From Brachypodium distachyon (taxonomy: Eukaryota > Streptophyta > Magnoliopsida > Poales > Poaceae), in NCBI RefSeq assembly GCF_000005505.3, contig NC_016133.3, forward strand, positions 18,042,001 through 18,106,000: a DNA stretch of 64,000 bases, in the 5' to 3' direction. The notes under the pieces are model-generated. The model was given only the letters and a program-made list of their open reading frames with translations. It was not told the origin of the DNA and made no database searches. The stretch's first letter is position 1. Every line of letters starts with the position of its first letter. The position numbers and the translations under genes were made by a program. This document shows, one piece after another, positions 43,607 to 55,897 of this stretch.

Positions 43607-43698
43607 GCGGCCTCCTTGATCGCCGCCTCGGTCTTGCTCGTTGCAGCCCTCTTCGAGACTTGGACCTCCTTCCCCTTTCTGGTGGTGGGGGGCTCCAT

Positions 43699-44108
43699 GG
43701 AAAGCGAGGGCGGAAGCTAGCAGGAGCGCAGGGATGCGAGATGTGAAAGGGGATGGAAGTGAAGGCAAGGGGGGCAGAGTGTTGTTCCCCTTTTGGCAAC
43801 AGTAATGACTTTATAACGCCGGCCGTTTGGTAACGGCCGGTTCCGTACCCTACGGGTGCGCGGGGATAACTCCTAATCATCAGGAGTAATGTGCGGAGTG
43901 GCCTTAACTTCCCTATTTAGGGGGGGAGTTAGGGCGGAAATCACGCGTCCACTACTCCGTTTGTAACGGCTCCGTACACGGGGCGGCGAAGGGACGCGGG
44001 CCCGTGACTGATCGGGGCCCACGCGCCGGTTGAGGGCGTAGCCCGGCAACCGACCAGGGGGAAGACTCTTCCGGGAACAGGTGATGCCGGCCCACGCCCG
44101 GGGGCTAC
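43699..44108. other. Upstream part of the antisense ORF and polypurine region of the Gypsy element
   Basis: GC-rich noncoding sequence between the start of the antisense ORF and the 3' LTR. It ends in CGGGGGCTAC (44099-44108), a purine-rich tract typical directly before the 3' LTR of grass Gypsy elements. The promoter for the antisense ORF would have to lie here or in the LTR. Confidence 0.6.
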
Positions 44109-45109
44109 TGTCGCACCAGTGGCACCATTCTCGAGTTCCCGGGAAGGCTTCATCCTGGGCAACGTCTATGAGCAGCCCGGCAAGCTACCAGCCCGGAAGG
44201 GGCTAGCGGGGCTTCTAGGAACATTCCCGCCTGGGCACCTCCCGGGAAGCTGCTTCCTGGGGGAGGTTCCCGGGTGCGTTGGGCCCGGGTGCTTCCCGGA
44301 GTCGACTTGCCGGGACGAGGGGTTCCCGGGCGCATGCCCCCGCCTCAGGCGCGGGGCCCAGTGGCCAGATTTACAGCGCCATGAGGACGCGTGGCGCGCG
44401 TGGGATGCACGGTCCCACCAGGGCAAGGAGTAAGGCGCACGGCTCAGTAAATGAGCCGACCGACGGGTTGTTACCCGTCCGATCAAAGGAACAGTGGCTG
44501 TCCAATCCTACTCTAGGGGTTTTAGACCCCTAGCGGCAGAGGTGGCGTCCATGCATGCCACCAGCTCACCGGGGGGAGTTGTATGCCTCCCCGCCCGACA
44601 CTTGTAGCCCATGCACCACGGCACCTGTGGCATCCCCTTGAGTATAAAAGGAGGACCCATGCCAACGGTCAAGAGGTTCCGCATGTGTTGGTCTGGTTCC
44701 GAGTAGGGAAAAAAGGTTAGGCAGAAGATTAGTTGGCTCCAGTGGGCAGCTGGGCGACCAGCTCATAGTCGGCTTCCTGCACGAGCAAAGGGTAGTAAGA
44801 GGTACCTAGCCAGAGGGAGAAAGCCCGGGAACTTGCCCGACAACTTGTAAACGCTCGATCCACAATCAATATCAGCTCAGACAAGCAGGACGTAGAGTTT
44901 TACACCTTCGGGTGGCCCGAACCTGGGTAAAAAACGTGCGTGTGCTTGTTCTTGGATTAGCACGCACTCTCTAGTACTTCCCTTCGCCGGCCCCGTAGGG
45001 CCTCATCGGCCGTGCCAGTGATCATCGGGGCTCTGCCCCGACGCCCCTACCGAACCTAAAAGGGGGCCGTGACCGCACACCCCCGGTGTCGGAGCACCGT
45101 GCGACGACA
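44109..45109 (+). repeat. 3' LTR of the Gypsy element
   Basis: Starts TGTCGCACCAGTGGCACC and ends GTGCGACGACA, giving the TGTCG/CGACA terminal symmetry. A TATAAAA promoter motif lies at 44643-44649, and TTCGGGTGGCCC and CACCCCCGGTGTCGGAGC blocks are visible near the end. The matching 5' LTR is not in the window. Confidence 0.75.
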
Positions 45110-45429
45110 CAATTCATACATCCAAACATAGTCTTAATGAACAGATTTAGACTACTAGAACTAAATTGAACTGCGACACCAAATTCAAAGCCTGTATGCA
45201 TTTCTTTGACTAATTTGCAAAGCTTTTGCCTCATCAAAAAACAAAAAAGGACAGGACTAGAGAGTGGCCGTTGGCTGGTTAAGCCTAGCCAGCCAATGAC
45301 TGATACAGAAAGTAAAAAATCACACGGTATAGCTACAAAAGGAAACAATCCTGACAAGACCAACGCGCGCGAGAAAAGTTCCTCTATCTTTACTTCAGCA
45401 TGTCTTACACGTGGTGTTACATGCATTTA
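45110..45429. other. Short noncoding spacer
   Basis: Between the Gypsy LTR and the foldback element. It has no ORF or repeat of note apart from a small TGGCTGG...CCAGCCA inverted repeat near 45271-45296. Confidence 0.45.
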
Positions 45430-47140
45430 ATTTCCTTAATTTTTTTCAAAACGCCATAACTTTCAAACCACACGCCGAAATGACGAACTGTTTTCACCGT
45501 TGGCTTTACCGCAACGAGATCTTCAAAACTAGATGCAACTTGGGTATATTTTGACCAATATTTTACAAAAAGCAACTTTTGCGAGAGACTGTGCAACTTT
45601 AGCACTCATATTAGCAACTTTAACTTTCATAGTATCAACTTTGACTTACATATCAGTAGCAGTTTTTGCTCACTCTAACAATTTCGATTTCTATACTGAC
45701 AACTTTGACTAAAATACTAGCGACTTTGGCTTCCACCCGATGACAGTTTTTGCTCCACTCTAGCAAGTTTACTCCGTCATAAACAACTTCGGTATGCCTC
45801 GGCTGTAACTTTTGCGATGTGTTGGGAACTTTGTCTTCGGTGCCATCAAGTTTTACTCCTGTAGTAGCAACTATTGCACCCATACTAGCAACTTCAATTC
45901 TCATACTAGCAACTATTACTCGCATATTAGCAACTTTGACTCAAACACTTGCAATCACTACTCCCGTTATGGCAACTTTAGCCCACTACCATTTGCAATT
46001 TTTTGCTCTTCTCTAGAAACTTTCGCACCATCGCAGACATCTTTGGTGTGGCAGATCAAACTTCCGCTAGCGTGTGACAAACTTCTTCTAACTTTCACTC
46101 ATACTAGCAACTTTAAATCATATATCGACAACTTTCACTCTCATACTAGCAACTTTAAATCATATATCGACAACTTTCACTCTCATACTAGCAAATTTGA
46201 TTTTTGTATTAAATAGCAACTAGCTTTCACTCTCACGCTAGCAACTTTGGCTGCTATATCAGCAACTTTCACTCTCATACTAGCAATTGTACTCTTATAC
46301 TGACAACTTTGATTCTAATACTAACAATTTTGACTTGGATACTAGCAACTTTAACTCCCAAACAACTCTTACTCCCATCTGATAGCAACATTTTGCTCCA
46401 CTGCAGCAACTTACAATCCATCACAAACAATTTTGGTGTGCCCGGTGACAACTTTGCTATTGTTTTGCGAACTTTGTCTTCTATGCCGATAAATTTGGCT
46501 CCCATCCGGTAGCAATTTTGATACACTTTGGCAACTTTAACTCCATCACGAACTACGGTTTTTTGTGCCCGGTGGGCGGTGGCAACTTTCGCTAATGTTT
46601 GGCAACTTCGTCTTTCGTGCTAGCAACTTTGGCTCTCATACCGACAACTTTGTTAACACATGAGCCAACGGTTGTAATAGAGTAGCGAAATTTGCTAATA
46701 GAGGAGCCAAAGTTGCCAACACATGAGATAAACTTGTTACGAGAAGAGTAGTGGAAATTGTCCATCAAAGTATGTGGCTAACAGAGAAGTCAATATTGCC
46801 GACTAAATATTAAAGTTGTCAGTAGAGCAGCCAAAATTGCAGCACATGAGCCAAAATTGTCGGGATGTAAATTGAAACTGTGAATACATGAGCGAAAGTT
46901 GCTAACCGAGGAGTCATAATTGTTTACAATATAGTGTAGCAGAAGTTACTAGCGGAACGATCAATGTTGTTTACATATAAGAGAAAGTTGCTTTTTGAAA
47001 AAACGATGTCGAAACATACCCATATGAGGTCTAGTTTTGAAGATCTTGTCGCAAGAGTTCCAACGTGAAAACGGATCATATTTTTTACGTCCGGTTTGAA
47101 AGTTATGATCTTTTGAATTTTGAAAAACAAAATTAATCCC
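45430..47140. mobile_element. Large foldback-type repeat element with TAGCAACTTT minisatellite interior
   Basis: The outer 160-170 bp on each side are inverted partners: CATAACTTTCAAACC, GATCTTCAAAACTAGA, GGGTATRTTT and CAAAAAGCAACTTT occur in the left arm and, reversed, in the right arm (46980-47140). The interior consists of degenerate units around GCAACTTT.RCTC..ATACTA. It reads forward from about 45590 to 46640, with more than twenty CAACTT cores, and in reverse (AGTTGC...) from about 46640 to 46990. One 42-bp unit is perfectly duplicated near 46099-46182. No protein is encoded. The sequence type occurs widely in wheat as far as I recall, but its class is unclear. Confidence 0.75.
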
Positions 47141-47418
47141 ACGTAATATCAGCGCACGCCTGACTACATGGTCCATAGTTAAGTTAGTTAAAAGAAAAGG
47201 AAAAACTGCATGTGGATTGTTTTGTTCGACTCAGGACCAATTGCACTCGTAACTGAGAAAAAAATTGCAGCTGCACCTGTCAGCTCTTAGGAAAAAAGAA
47301 AAGTCCGCTCGATTTCATATCTTCGTGTCCCCTCCAAACGTCCAAAAAGTCCCAACCAACTCGGCTGAGGAAACGACTCAAACAGTCAAACCCCAAACCT
47401 TCCAAAGCCACCACATCA

Positions 47419-50167
47419 ATGGCGGACTCCCCCTCCTTCCGCCGCCACCCGCTTCCCTTCTCCATCGACCTGGTCCGCTGGCTCCCTTCCTCCACCTCCT
47501 CGGGCCGCCTCCTCGCCGCCGCCGTCCACGACCTCTCCTCTTCCCAACTCCATCTCCTCCCCCTCCCCGACCCTGCCTCCCCGCTCGCCTCCCTCCCGCT
47601 CCCCTCCCGAGCCACCGCCCTCCGCTGCTCCCCATCCGTGCTCGCCGCGGCCACCTCCTCCGGCTCCCTCCACCTCCTCCCCTCCTCCTTCGACGCCGGC
47701 TCGGCGATATCCGTTCCCAGCGGCGCGGGGTTCCACGTGGGGCCCGTGCGCGGGCTTGACTGCGGCGGGGAGGAGTGGGTGACGGCGGGGGAGGACGGCA
47801 GGGTGCACGTGGTTTCCGGTGGCGGCGACGGCAGGGTGGTCGCGAAGAGGGTTTGGGATGGGAAGGGAATGTCGGGGTATGAGGCGGCGAGGTGGGCGTC
47901 GTCCGCGGAGTTCGCCACCGGCGGCGCCGGCTGCGGCGTGCAGTGGTGGGACCGGAGGAAGGGGGACGCCGTGGTGGCGCAGTGCAAGGGCATCTGGTGA
48001 GTGTGAGTCTGACTGGATTTTGCATTTTCTGCTGTTTGATTCATGTGCTTCAAGGTGTTGTGGGCAGTGCGATATAGGTTCTCTGGTAGCCCTTCATGCG
48101 GACTATAAGAGACATATGTTATTTTGATCAATGCTTCACTAGTTTGGTTATCCTATTATGGTTGAATGCAGTGATGCGCAGATACTTTTTTCATTCCGGA
48201 TAAAAGAACACTAAGCTTAAGGTTTACTCTTTGTATATTTTTGTTGTGTGATGGTCTTCATATCAAGATGTCACTGGCTCTGTGTTTTGAAAGAAATGCA
48301 CGTTCTCATATGGATCAGATGATTATGTTCTGCAATAATTTGTCTCGAAATATTAAGAAAATGTTTTTGCCATATTTACGTTCCATTTCCAGAAGGCTAT
48401 GGCTCATTATTTGTCATTCTGTTGACTGATTAGTAGCAATGGAGAAGCTTTCAGGTGCGAAACTTGATAAACTGCACAATCTTGTCAATTTATGCTTGGA
48501 GTGTACTGCTAAGATATTCCCTAATGTATGGGACAACTACCTGGTTTTGGTTTATTTAGTGAGAAGCAGAAAGATTGGATCTGTGGCTTTTCATAGGATT
48601 GATGGCTTTTAGGTCAACCTGTAATCTTGCAAAACATCATGTGGATTTAGCTGTACTCCCAGCAAATATATAGTTGGAAGATTAAGGTTCTTTCACATGC
48701 TCAGGTCATATAGCACTGGTTGTATTACTTTCAAGTTTCAACTGGTTAATTCTGCTAACATGTGATAAAAATAGGAAAAACAGAAGTCATAATTATCGTT
48801 GTGCAACTGAATATAGTATCATAATTTTATATTGTTCCTAATGCTCCATTGGTGCTATTATGCTGATTTCATTAACTTGTAATTTTGCAGGGGTCGTGGC
48901 ATTGCCACTGGCATGGTGCATTCCATTGATATCCATCCATCAAGAAAGCATATCTGTGTGGTATGTCAATATAACTCTTTGCATGAACCGGGAAATAGTA
49001 AATGTATGTTCACTTAAGTGAATGCACAGTTTTAATAAAGTTTCCCTTGTTATGTTTTCCTGTGAATAATTGGAACCTTCATATTGACCATAAAGCATAA
49101 CTCATGATGATACTTTTGTTCTTTCACCAGATATTTGGCACTTAAAGATAAGACACTAGTATAAACGAGTGATTGAACATAACACCCAAAACATAGGGTT
49201 AAGTGCTTTGGTGGGTCTAGGACAAGAAAATTATTCAGGTATTGTGTAACTAAGCTATGATTGAGCTGCATAAATCGAACCATGATTTTAAACCTAGGAT
49301 GTGGGTAATTGGTGTGTATACCCTGTGAAGCCAGCCATAACTATATGAGACTGGGCCTAGAGATAGGTAGGGAGTAGGTGCAACTGTTGAACTCTCAAGT
49401 GGCAAGGTGATTGAGTTGTGACCACACTGTTAAACCTAAGATACAGGTAACTGGCTTGCCACCAATGAGGGCAGCCAGCTCATGTTATCTCAAGCACACA
49501 GAACCCAAACATGGGTCAACCCCTGTTGAGCACATAGTTGTAATTAGTTGAATGGAAGTGTTTAGCTGAACCGTTACTACAAAGATGAATCGCCTCTAAA
49601 TGTTTGTAGGTGGGAGGCTCCTCAGGGACAATATTTGCTTGGGACCTACGCTGGCAACAACAACCAATACCGCTCTCTGGTGTAGGCCTTGATGGAACAG
49701 CACAATCTGTGTGTGAGAGTGAGGTCTGGGAGGTTCTTTTTGATAACTACACACAGTCTTCTGATATTATTTCATCTGCCTCAACACGAATGTTACCTGT
49801 GATGATGTGCTCAGAGGATGGAATCCTTGCAATTGTCGAACAAGGTGAGCCAGTGGCCAGAAAGCTATAACTGTGTCCATTGTTGACTTCTTTAATGCAA
49901 AGTGCTTAAGATGTGTCAATTTTTACCAGACGAGAGACCTCTTGAATTGCTTGCCGAACCCTGTGCTATCAACTCCTTTGATATTGATCCTCAGAACCCT
50001 TCTGTAAGTTTATGTCTGCTCCAGGTTGAATAGAGCAAGTTTTTGTTTCTTGATGATGAGCTGTAATCATCTTCTGTTTTTTTTTTTCACAGGATGTGGT
50101 CTGTGCCCTGGAATGGGAATCAATTGGTGTTCTAACACGGGGAAGGGATGCAATGGCAGAAGAATGA
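47419..50167 (+). CDS. NUP43: Nucleoporin NUP43-like WD40 protein, five exons
   Basis: Exons 47419-47996, 48891-48960, 49610-49844, 49930-50003 and 50093-50167 are joined by GT-AG introns and sum to 1032 nt, encoding 343 residues. The WD-repeat character is visible in GCGVQWWDRRKGD (end of exon 1), VHSIDIHPSRKHICVVGGSSG (exons 2-3) and IFAWDLRWQQQPI (exon 3). The C terminus DVVCALEWESIGVLTRG is the signature I associate with plant NUP43. NUP43 is a beta-propeller subunit of the outer-ring NUP107-160 complex of the nuclear pore. The first exon is extremely GC-rich and the rest AT-rich, a common grass pattern. It looks intact and is convergent with the transporter gene. Confidence 0.87.
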
Positions 50168-51462
50168 AGAGTTTCACTCTAATGATTTCTTTAAATGCCC
50201 CTGTGTGATTTCCTGTAATTGCCTGGGGTGCAACTACTTGAGAAATCCGGGTAAGCCATCTTATGAGGATGACATGCTGATCAATTTGTTTTTTTTTTTT
50301 GGGAAGACCCAATTTGTTACTCATCGGCTACAATCGTATGGAAGAGTGTTTGGCATTTATTTGGTCCATCGACTTTGTGTAAGCCTCTGCTGCTGGAAGA
50401 GTATACGCTGGAAGTTTAATTCACTGGTTTGAACAAGTTATGTTGTCATTGTAATTGCAGATAGTAGAAAAACTTGTTGAACGCTAGATCATTCTTGGCT
50501 GCATAACGGTGCTTACCAGATCAGAGCTGGAAATCAGATGCTGCTGTTTAGTTCAGAATTTCTGTGTACTGAATGCCTGAATCTATGCTGTCTTCATAGA
50601 ACACCACTATTTTACAATTGCCATGAAAATTGACCGGGAAACCTGAAACAGTTGGAAAGAAGCAAGTTCTTTCTCTTTTCATTTTCGTGTTCATTTTTAT
50701 TTATTCAGAGGGCAGTATCATTATAGCAGATCAAATGAAGCTCCTGCATAGATGTTCTACCACTGTGGGTGAGGTGCTTTGCCATCGTGAAGGCAAGTGA
50801 GGATGGGAAGAGGATTGCGACCACGGTATGGTCCTAACCTACTTTCGCAAAGGCCTCAGGATTTGAAGGATGCTTCGGTAGCCTAGCAAACCATTATCAG
50901 TAAAACAATAATTGCACAAAACTACATGTAAAACCTGTATATAAAAATTACTACACAGACAAGAGTGGGGAGACCTCGTGTGTGTTCCATTTCACCAGCG
51001 TTAGGAATTCAAATTTGCAGAAATGAAGAATCAGACATCTACAGTACTGCAAGATAAGTCCCTTGAATCATTCTATAGAATCGAATTTGAAATGTTGAGC
51101 GAGAGGTGAATCAGCTCCCCAGAGAGAAATTTAAATGTTTACAATCACAAGCTGTTCCTGCTCTTGACAAAGGAATGCCACGAGAATCCGTATAAGAAGG
51201 CTAAAAATTAACTAGAAGCCCGTTTGTTAGTAGTTCTCGATAAAAAAAAAAAAAAGAGGCATATGCCTCATCTCCTTCAGTGCTTGACAAAAAATAAGAA
51301 CTACTTACGTCTACAGGGGAACTATGGCTACCTGGTTAGTTAGCTACACAATCAAATCCTAACTCAGAAACTTCTCAGAGCTTTAAGATGGAGGCTGAAT
51401 GTCATTGAGCAACAATCATTTTGTTAATTCAGTCCAATGATCACTCAACCAGATTGCAAAAT
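50168..51462. other. 3' region between NUP43-like and transporter genes
   Basis: AT-rich sequence probably holding both 3' UTRs. It contains an A-run near 51243-51256. No ORF with recognisable content, RNA gene or MITE termini were found. Confidence 0.6.
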
Positions 51463-54400
51463 TCATTTCTGTGGTTGAAGTTTCTCAACGGAGTGCAGGT
51501 ACACTGAGACAGACACAACCCTGCAAATTGAGCATATTTCACGAGTCTTAGCACAAGCTGAGGTGTTATGATCAACGGAGGCTGCATTTTAATTGACACT
51601 TACGTCGATCCGAGGAAGAATGCGATGGATAGGTGGAAGCCAAACAAAAAGACAGATGCAACTGCTGTTAGAAGCATTGCAACTGAAGTTGAATAAACCT
51701 GTAACACACCAGAAGAACACTGCATTTCCTCAATCGACAAAAAGTTGAGAAACAACACTTCCCAAGAAAATGGACAGATATTGTGGAACCAAGGAAGTAT
51801 TAATTTAATAACTGCAGTTTTATCAATACACAGTAAGACCAAAAAATAAGTTCTAGGTTCTAATCCTCTACAAGATGCATGTGATGTGTCTATATGCACA
51901 CAAAAGGACAAGGCCATAGTAGAAAATGCCTATTTGTTTTTCAGTAACAAAATGATATTTGTCAACACGCAATGCTGAAACTCCTTCTGAGCACTAATTG
52001 CAGCAACTTCTTTTTGCAACATGAATATGTTATGCAGTCTCAAGTGCCTAAAATATATTCCTACAAGCTTATCCCACAGACACAGGATTGATTGAGGATA
52101 GTTCTCTTGGTTTCAAAAAAAAATGAAGAGGAACTTGCATGATTTAGACAATATAAAGCACTAAGATAAGGATCAATAATTTGCCAACTCCAAGCCCACC
52201 AAGACTTCTGTATCAAAAGAAGTTTATCATTAGATAAAGAAACCATCTTTACTAAACCTTTAAACTGACAGGCTTTCATGATATTCAACCATCATCTATG
52301 CAATTGAAGCATTGTAAGATGGTTGATGGGGAGAAATTGATTCTACTTCAATGCCACATACCTTGACAATATTATCAGCATACTTCATCACCATTGAAAC
52401 AGCAATCCCACTACAAGGTAAATCAAGACATTGTAAGATGGTTGATGGGGTCGAATATAAAGCAAAGCAATTAGTAGTTGGTACCTCAGTGCATGGTTAA
52501 ATATCATCAGAACTGTGATGAATGAATATCCATGGAAAAAGCCTCTGTACCAAATAGTGTAATAATAACTCAAACTGTTGACACTATGAACTTACTATGC
52601 TGTACACAACATAGAATTCAGTAACTAGCAAAAATACTCACTTATTCATGACTTCATCATAGTCCTGAACACAGATTGCAACTAGATTGAAGACCAGACC
52701 AAAAATGTATAGCCAAAAGTTCTGCACATTGATGTTTCTTGATGGGCGTTTTTTTATAATAGCCTGCATTGTCAAAAAGAAAACTTCCCTTAGTTTTCAG
52801 ATCAAACGAATGTTGTGTATATACCCCAGAGAATGATGCATGGTCAGATATTAGGTAAACAGGGGAAAAGACCAACAAGGCATACTTCTGTATATACCCC
52901 AGCAAACCACATAGAAGAGCCATCACCTGCAAGAAAAAAAATCATTTCAGACAGTTGAGTTAAACCCTTCCTGTAGTAATCTAAATATCTAAATTGAATA
53001 TCTCCTCTATTACAACTCACAGTTGCCATCATCCAACCTTGAATGGGAGTTTGAAGAACGTGGTCAGACCTGAAAGGGCAAATAACATTTCAACCAGTAA
53101 CATGACTCGTTCTCCCCAAAAAGGTAACAAGACTGACACCTCACGTCCCAATAAATGAACAACTAATTACTAGAGAATATCAAACAAAGATACATTTCGA
53201 AATTCAAATGGTTTATTTCTTACGAAGGACTGAGTTGAGCTTGTGCAGCCAGCACAAAGAAGAACAAATGCCGCCCATTGAATTTCGCTTAGCCTGAAAA
53301 ACATATGAAAGACACTTAGTACCCATGCACCAGCTGATGTGTTACAGCTTGAAAAGGAAACATGTGCTAGACTGTTGGTGAAGCAAGAAGGAACAGAAGG
53401 CAAGGTGCGCTTCTGTTCATCATTTGCTTCATTTCTTCCAATTCTGCTATAATTCGTACATTCAAAGGTTTGAAAATGAAAATCTAAGAGGGGCTCTACC
53501 TATACTGTCAATTCATGCCTCCATTCCAAGCTATAAAGAAATGAGCAATCTAAATATCAGGTATAATTATAGTATCCACCTCCTCAGAATAGAAACTCAC
53601 TTCTTTTTGAGAATGATGCGGTACAAGACACCTGTGCTGATGATATTAAGGTTCTTCAAAATCTGGTACGCGGGTGCATCCACATAAGCAAATATATAGT
53701 ACTGGCATATAGCAGAAAGTGGAAGAGTATGTCAACATACTTTGAATCATGAAACTTTGACTATAACATGAAGAACTATGCATACCTGCAATAAGTTCTA
53801 CAGCGGGAATTGGATAAACACTAACTTCATCAAGAGAAGTGATTAACCTGAAAAATAATTAAATCATATGGCTACTGAAAAATCAGAGGGCAATTCTATA
53901 GGATTTAAATTTATTTGGAACATAATAACATATTAATCATATTTAACTCAAAAACATACTTATAAGTCAACAAAAATTGGACACCAGAGTTTCATGATGT
54001 TGTTCTCTATGGTTGACCTATATGATTCGCAGTTTCAGAACATTTTCGAAAACAATTTGGATAGTCTAGTTCTGTCTAAAAAACTCTTCAATCTGCCATG
54101 CCTTGATAATTAAATAGACATGTTATGATGTAGAAACGGGATATGAGTAACATAGTTGACAAAATGATGTCCTCACCTATTATCTTCTTGAATACCTTGA
54201 TTATTCCATGTCCTAGAAAGGGAAGCTAGCGATAGCAGGCATTTTAAAGCTTCTACCTAGCCAAGCATAAAGAAAAACATTATCAGAAGAACAGATAGAA
54301 AATATGACACTGAAATGGTATGCATAACCTGAATCGTAAGTAGAATATAGAACTCTACCCGTATTTCCTCACCGAAAAGTTAGCCGTTGTGACACTATAA

Positions 54401-55743
54401 TCATATTTTCCGGCTCTTTTTGACCACACAATTAGTATTGCTTGTGAACTTGTTAGCAATGTCAAAGCTATGGTAACAATGGACCTGTCATGATACATTG
54501 AAAATAGATCAGATCGATTGCAAGGAAGTATGAATGTAGCATAGAGATTTGAAGGGGATTAACACTTGCTTTAGTTTCCAACTGGAGCCCTTTGAGCCTC
54601 CTGTGGAGCTGAGACCTGCTGTTGCTGCAATTGTAGCTGATGGAATCAATAGAGTTCATACTGTTGATATCAAGATAGAGAATTTGTATGATGCATCAGT
54701 GGCTTACCACTGGCGCTAGACAGAGCCCTCCCGCTGAGGCTTTCTACATCCTTGCAGGATATATCATCATAAGTCTCCTTTAGATGAAAAAGAAGATAGG
54801 TTAGAACATGATCTATTACTGATAAAGTGCAGGACTCTGGTGTAACAAATAGAAGCACATACAGACACCCAACAAGATTACTAGTACTTTTTTCTCATTT
54901 TTTGCCACATGGTTTGGTTACTGCTAGGAGCTATTAACTGGACAAATTTACCCAAAAACCCGGAACTGACAAATGGCACATTCTGTTTCAGTCTAGTTGA
55001 CTAGGAACTAACAGGGACTGGCAAGTTTTATGGAATGGGTTAACTACCAAATCAGTCTTCAGATTATGTTTTTTTGTAGCTGCGACTGACGTACAAGGCC
55101 ATCACACACTCCAGTGTACAATTTTAAAAATGTTAGCCGCACAATACAATTGCACATAAATACATGCATCCAAGATCCAACTGCAAACTGTGAGTTCTAC
55201 AGAAACGAAGAACTTGTATGAGCAATCAGGTGCATCACAAAAAGTTAGTACTTCAGGTGAATTGTAAAACTTGAGGCAGCCCAACCAGTAACCGACAACA
55301 CCAATTTACTCAACCCAAGACAAGAGCTTGAGCCACGAACACAAATGATTTAGAGTTTTACATAGTTTGGATTGCTTAAGCTTGGTAAACAACCTTTCAG
55401 TTCAAGTAGTGAGTGGTCAGTGCCGCACTTCATATATCGGCTGGGTTGAGAACGCGATGCTGAATTTGGTTTAGAAATGTAGCTTCCAAGGACTACAGTA
55501 ACCAGGAACTGACAGCCTTTAGACTCCTGAAGGCGATTCCTTGAGACAAACAAGATCCCGAAAAGGGGGAAATCCTGAAACAAACCGGCTGAAAAAGCGA
55601 CCTAATTCGAGTTGGCGGTGCGCCCTGGGACGCACTGGATCAGACAAATTCCTCGTCTTCTAGGGTTTTGGGGGGCTCTGCTGATGCTAATTGGACAAAG
55701 TAATTGAGTGAGTTACCTGATCTTTCACTCCTCTGTACTCCAT
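51463..55743 (-). pseudogene. CMP-sialic-acid-transporter-like nucleotide-sugar transporter, 15 exons, three frame-breaking deletions
   Basis: Exons on the minus strand: 55717-55743, 54708-54777, 54570-54624, 54373-54484, 54177-54256, 53786-53847, 53601-53701, 53224-53293, 53021-53069, 52886-52926, 52642-52763, 52485-52544, 52362-52410, 51604-51698 and 51463-51520. The start MEYRGVKDQ and motifs such as ILIVWSKRAGKYDYSVTTAN, SEIQWAAF, NVQNFWLYIFG and AMLLTAVASVFLFG identify a Golgi multipass antiporter of the nucleotide-sugar transporter family. Exon phases fit a protein of about 355 residues only if exon 6 regains 14 nt (near 53803), exon 8 regains 2 nt (near 53243) and exon 10 regains 1 nt (near 52903). 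The observed sequence therefore shifts frame three times. Splice sites are otherwise conserved; intron 3 uses a GCAAGT donor. It is either a young pseudogene or it carries assembly errors. Confidence 0.78.
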
Positions 55744-55875
55744 TGCCGTCTCTCCTCTCCTCTGCTCGCTTTTCTCCAAGCTAGTCAGGATCGCCCTCTC
55801 CTTCAATGCGGCGAGGAAGGCCAGTCACGGGGCCTGGTTAGTCGTAACGGGCGACGGTAGGGCCCGCAAATATGG

Positions 55876-55897
55876 ATATATATATATATATATATAT
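55876..55897. repeat. (AT)n microsatellite
   Basis: About eleven AT units upstream of the transporter gene. Confidence 0.95.

Larger units (their letters stand above)
31356..43698 (-). pseudogene. Antisense ORF of the Gypsy element (Transposase_28-like helical protein), split by BARE insertion
   Basis: The gene reads against pol. The probable ATG is at 43698; its first 87 bases (to 43612) precede the BARE-type insertion, and coding resumes in frame at 34913. Recognisable parts follow: a FRPGYNGEALGKL and RFLLCGMVPPFSLFL segment (34650-34900), a Trp-rich WRSDWCWVRVEDP segment (34380-34450), an Ala/Pro/Val-rich linker (32400-33830) and a long coiled coil rich in Glu, Ala and Arg (31400-32380). 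It ends at TAG 31356-31358. Stops at 34644-34646, 34482-34484 and 33882-33884 interrupt it. Intron signals are visible at about 33094-33170 and 32940-33003. It resembles the grass family annotated as putative gypsy-type transposon (Pfam Transposase_28), whose function is unknown. Confidence 0.7.
28256..45109 (+). mobile_element. Gypsy retrotransposon, 5'-truncated (Tat-like), with antisense ORF and 3' LTR
   Basis: Only the 3' part is present: the integrase end of pol (28256-28765, plus strand), a long GC-rich spacer with tandem repeats, an antisense ORF region (minus strand), a polypurine-like tract and a 3' LTR (44109-45109). An extra antisense ORF between pol and the 3' LTR is a known trait of grass Tat-lineage Gypsy elements. 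The BARE-type Copia element 34914-43606 is inserted in it; without that insertion the remnant is about 8.2 kb. The 5' LTR, Gag, protease and RT are missing. Confidence 0.8.

Noticed and set aside
45590..46640. CRISPR-like spacing of repeated CAACTTT units
   Set aside because: The units are degenerate, spacing is irregular, and the setting is a plant nuclear genome. It is a minisatellite-like interior of a repeat element.
47280..48131. Minus-strand frame of 283 residues opposite the first NUP43 exon
   Set aside because: The plus-strand exon has splice sites, phase agreement and WD-repeat motifs. The antisense frame is a shadow.
52657..52932. Unspliced frame of 91 residues across transporter exon 10 and intron
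   Set aside because: It arises from the 1-nt deletion and intron read-through. The conserved reading needs the splice at 52886.
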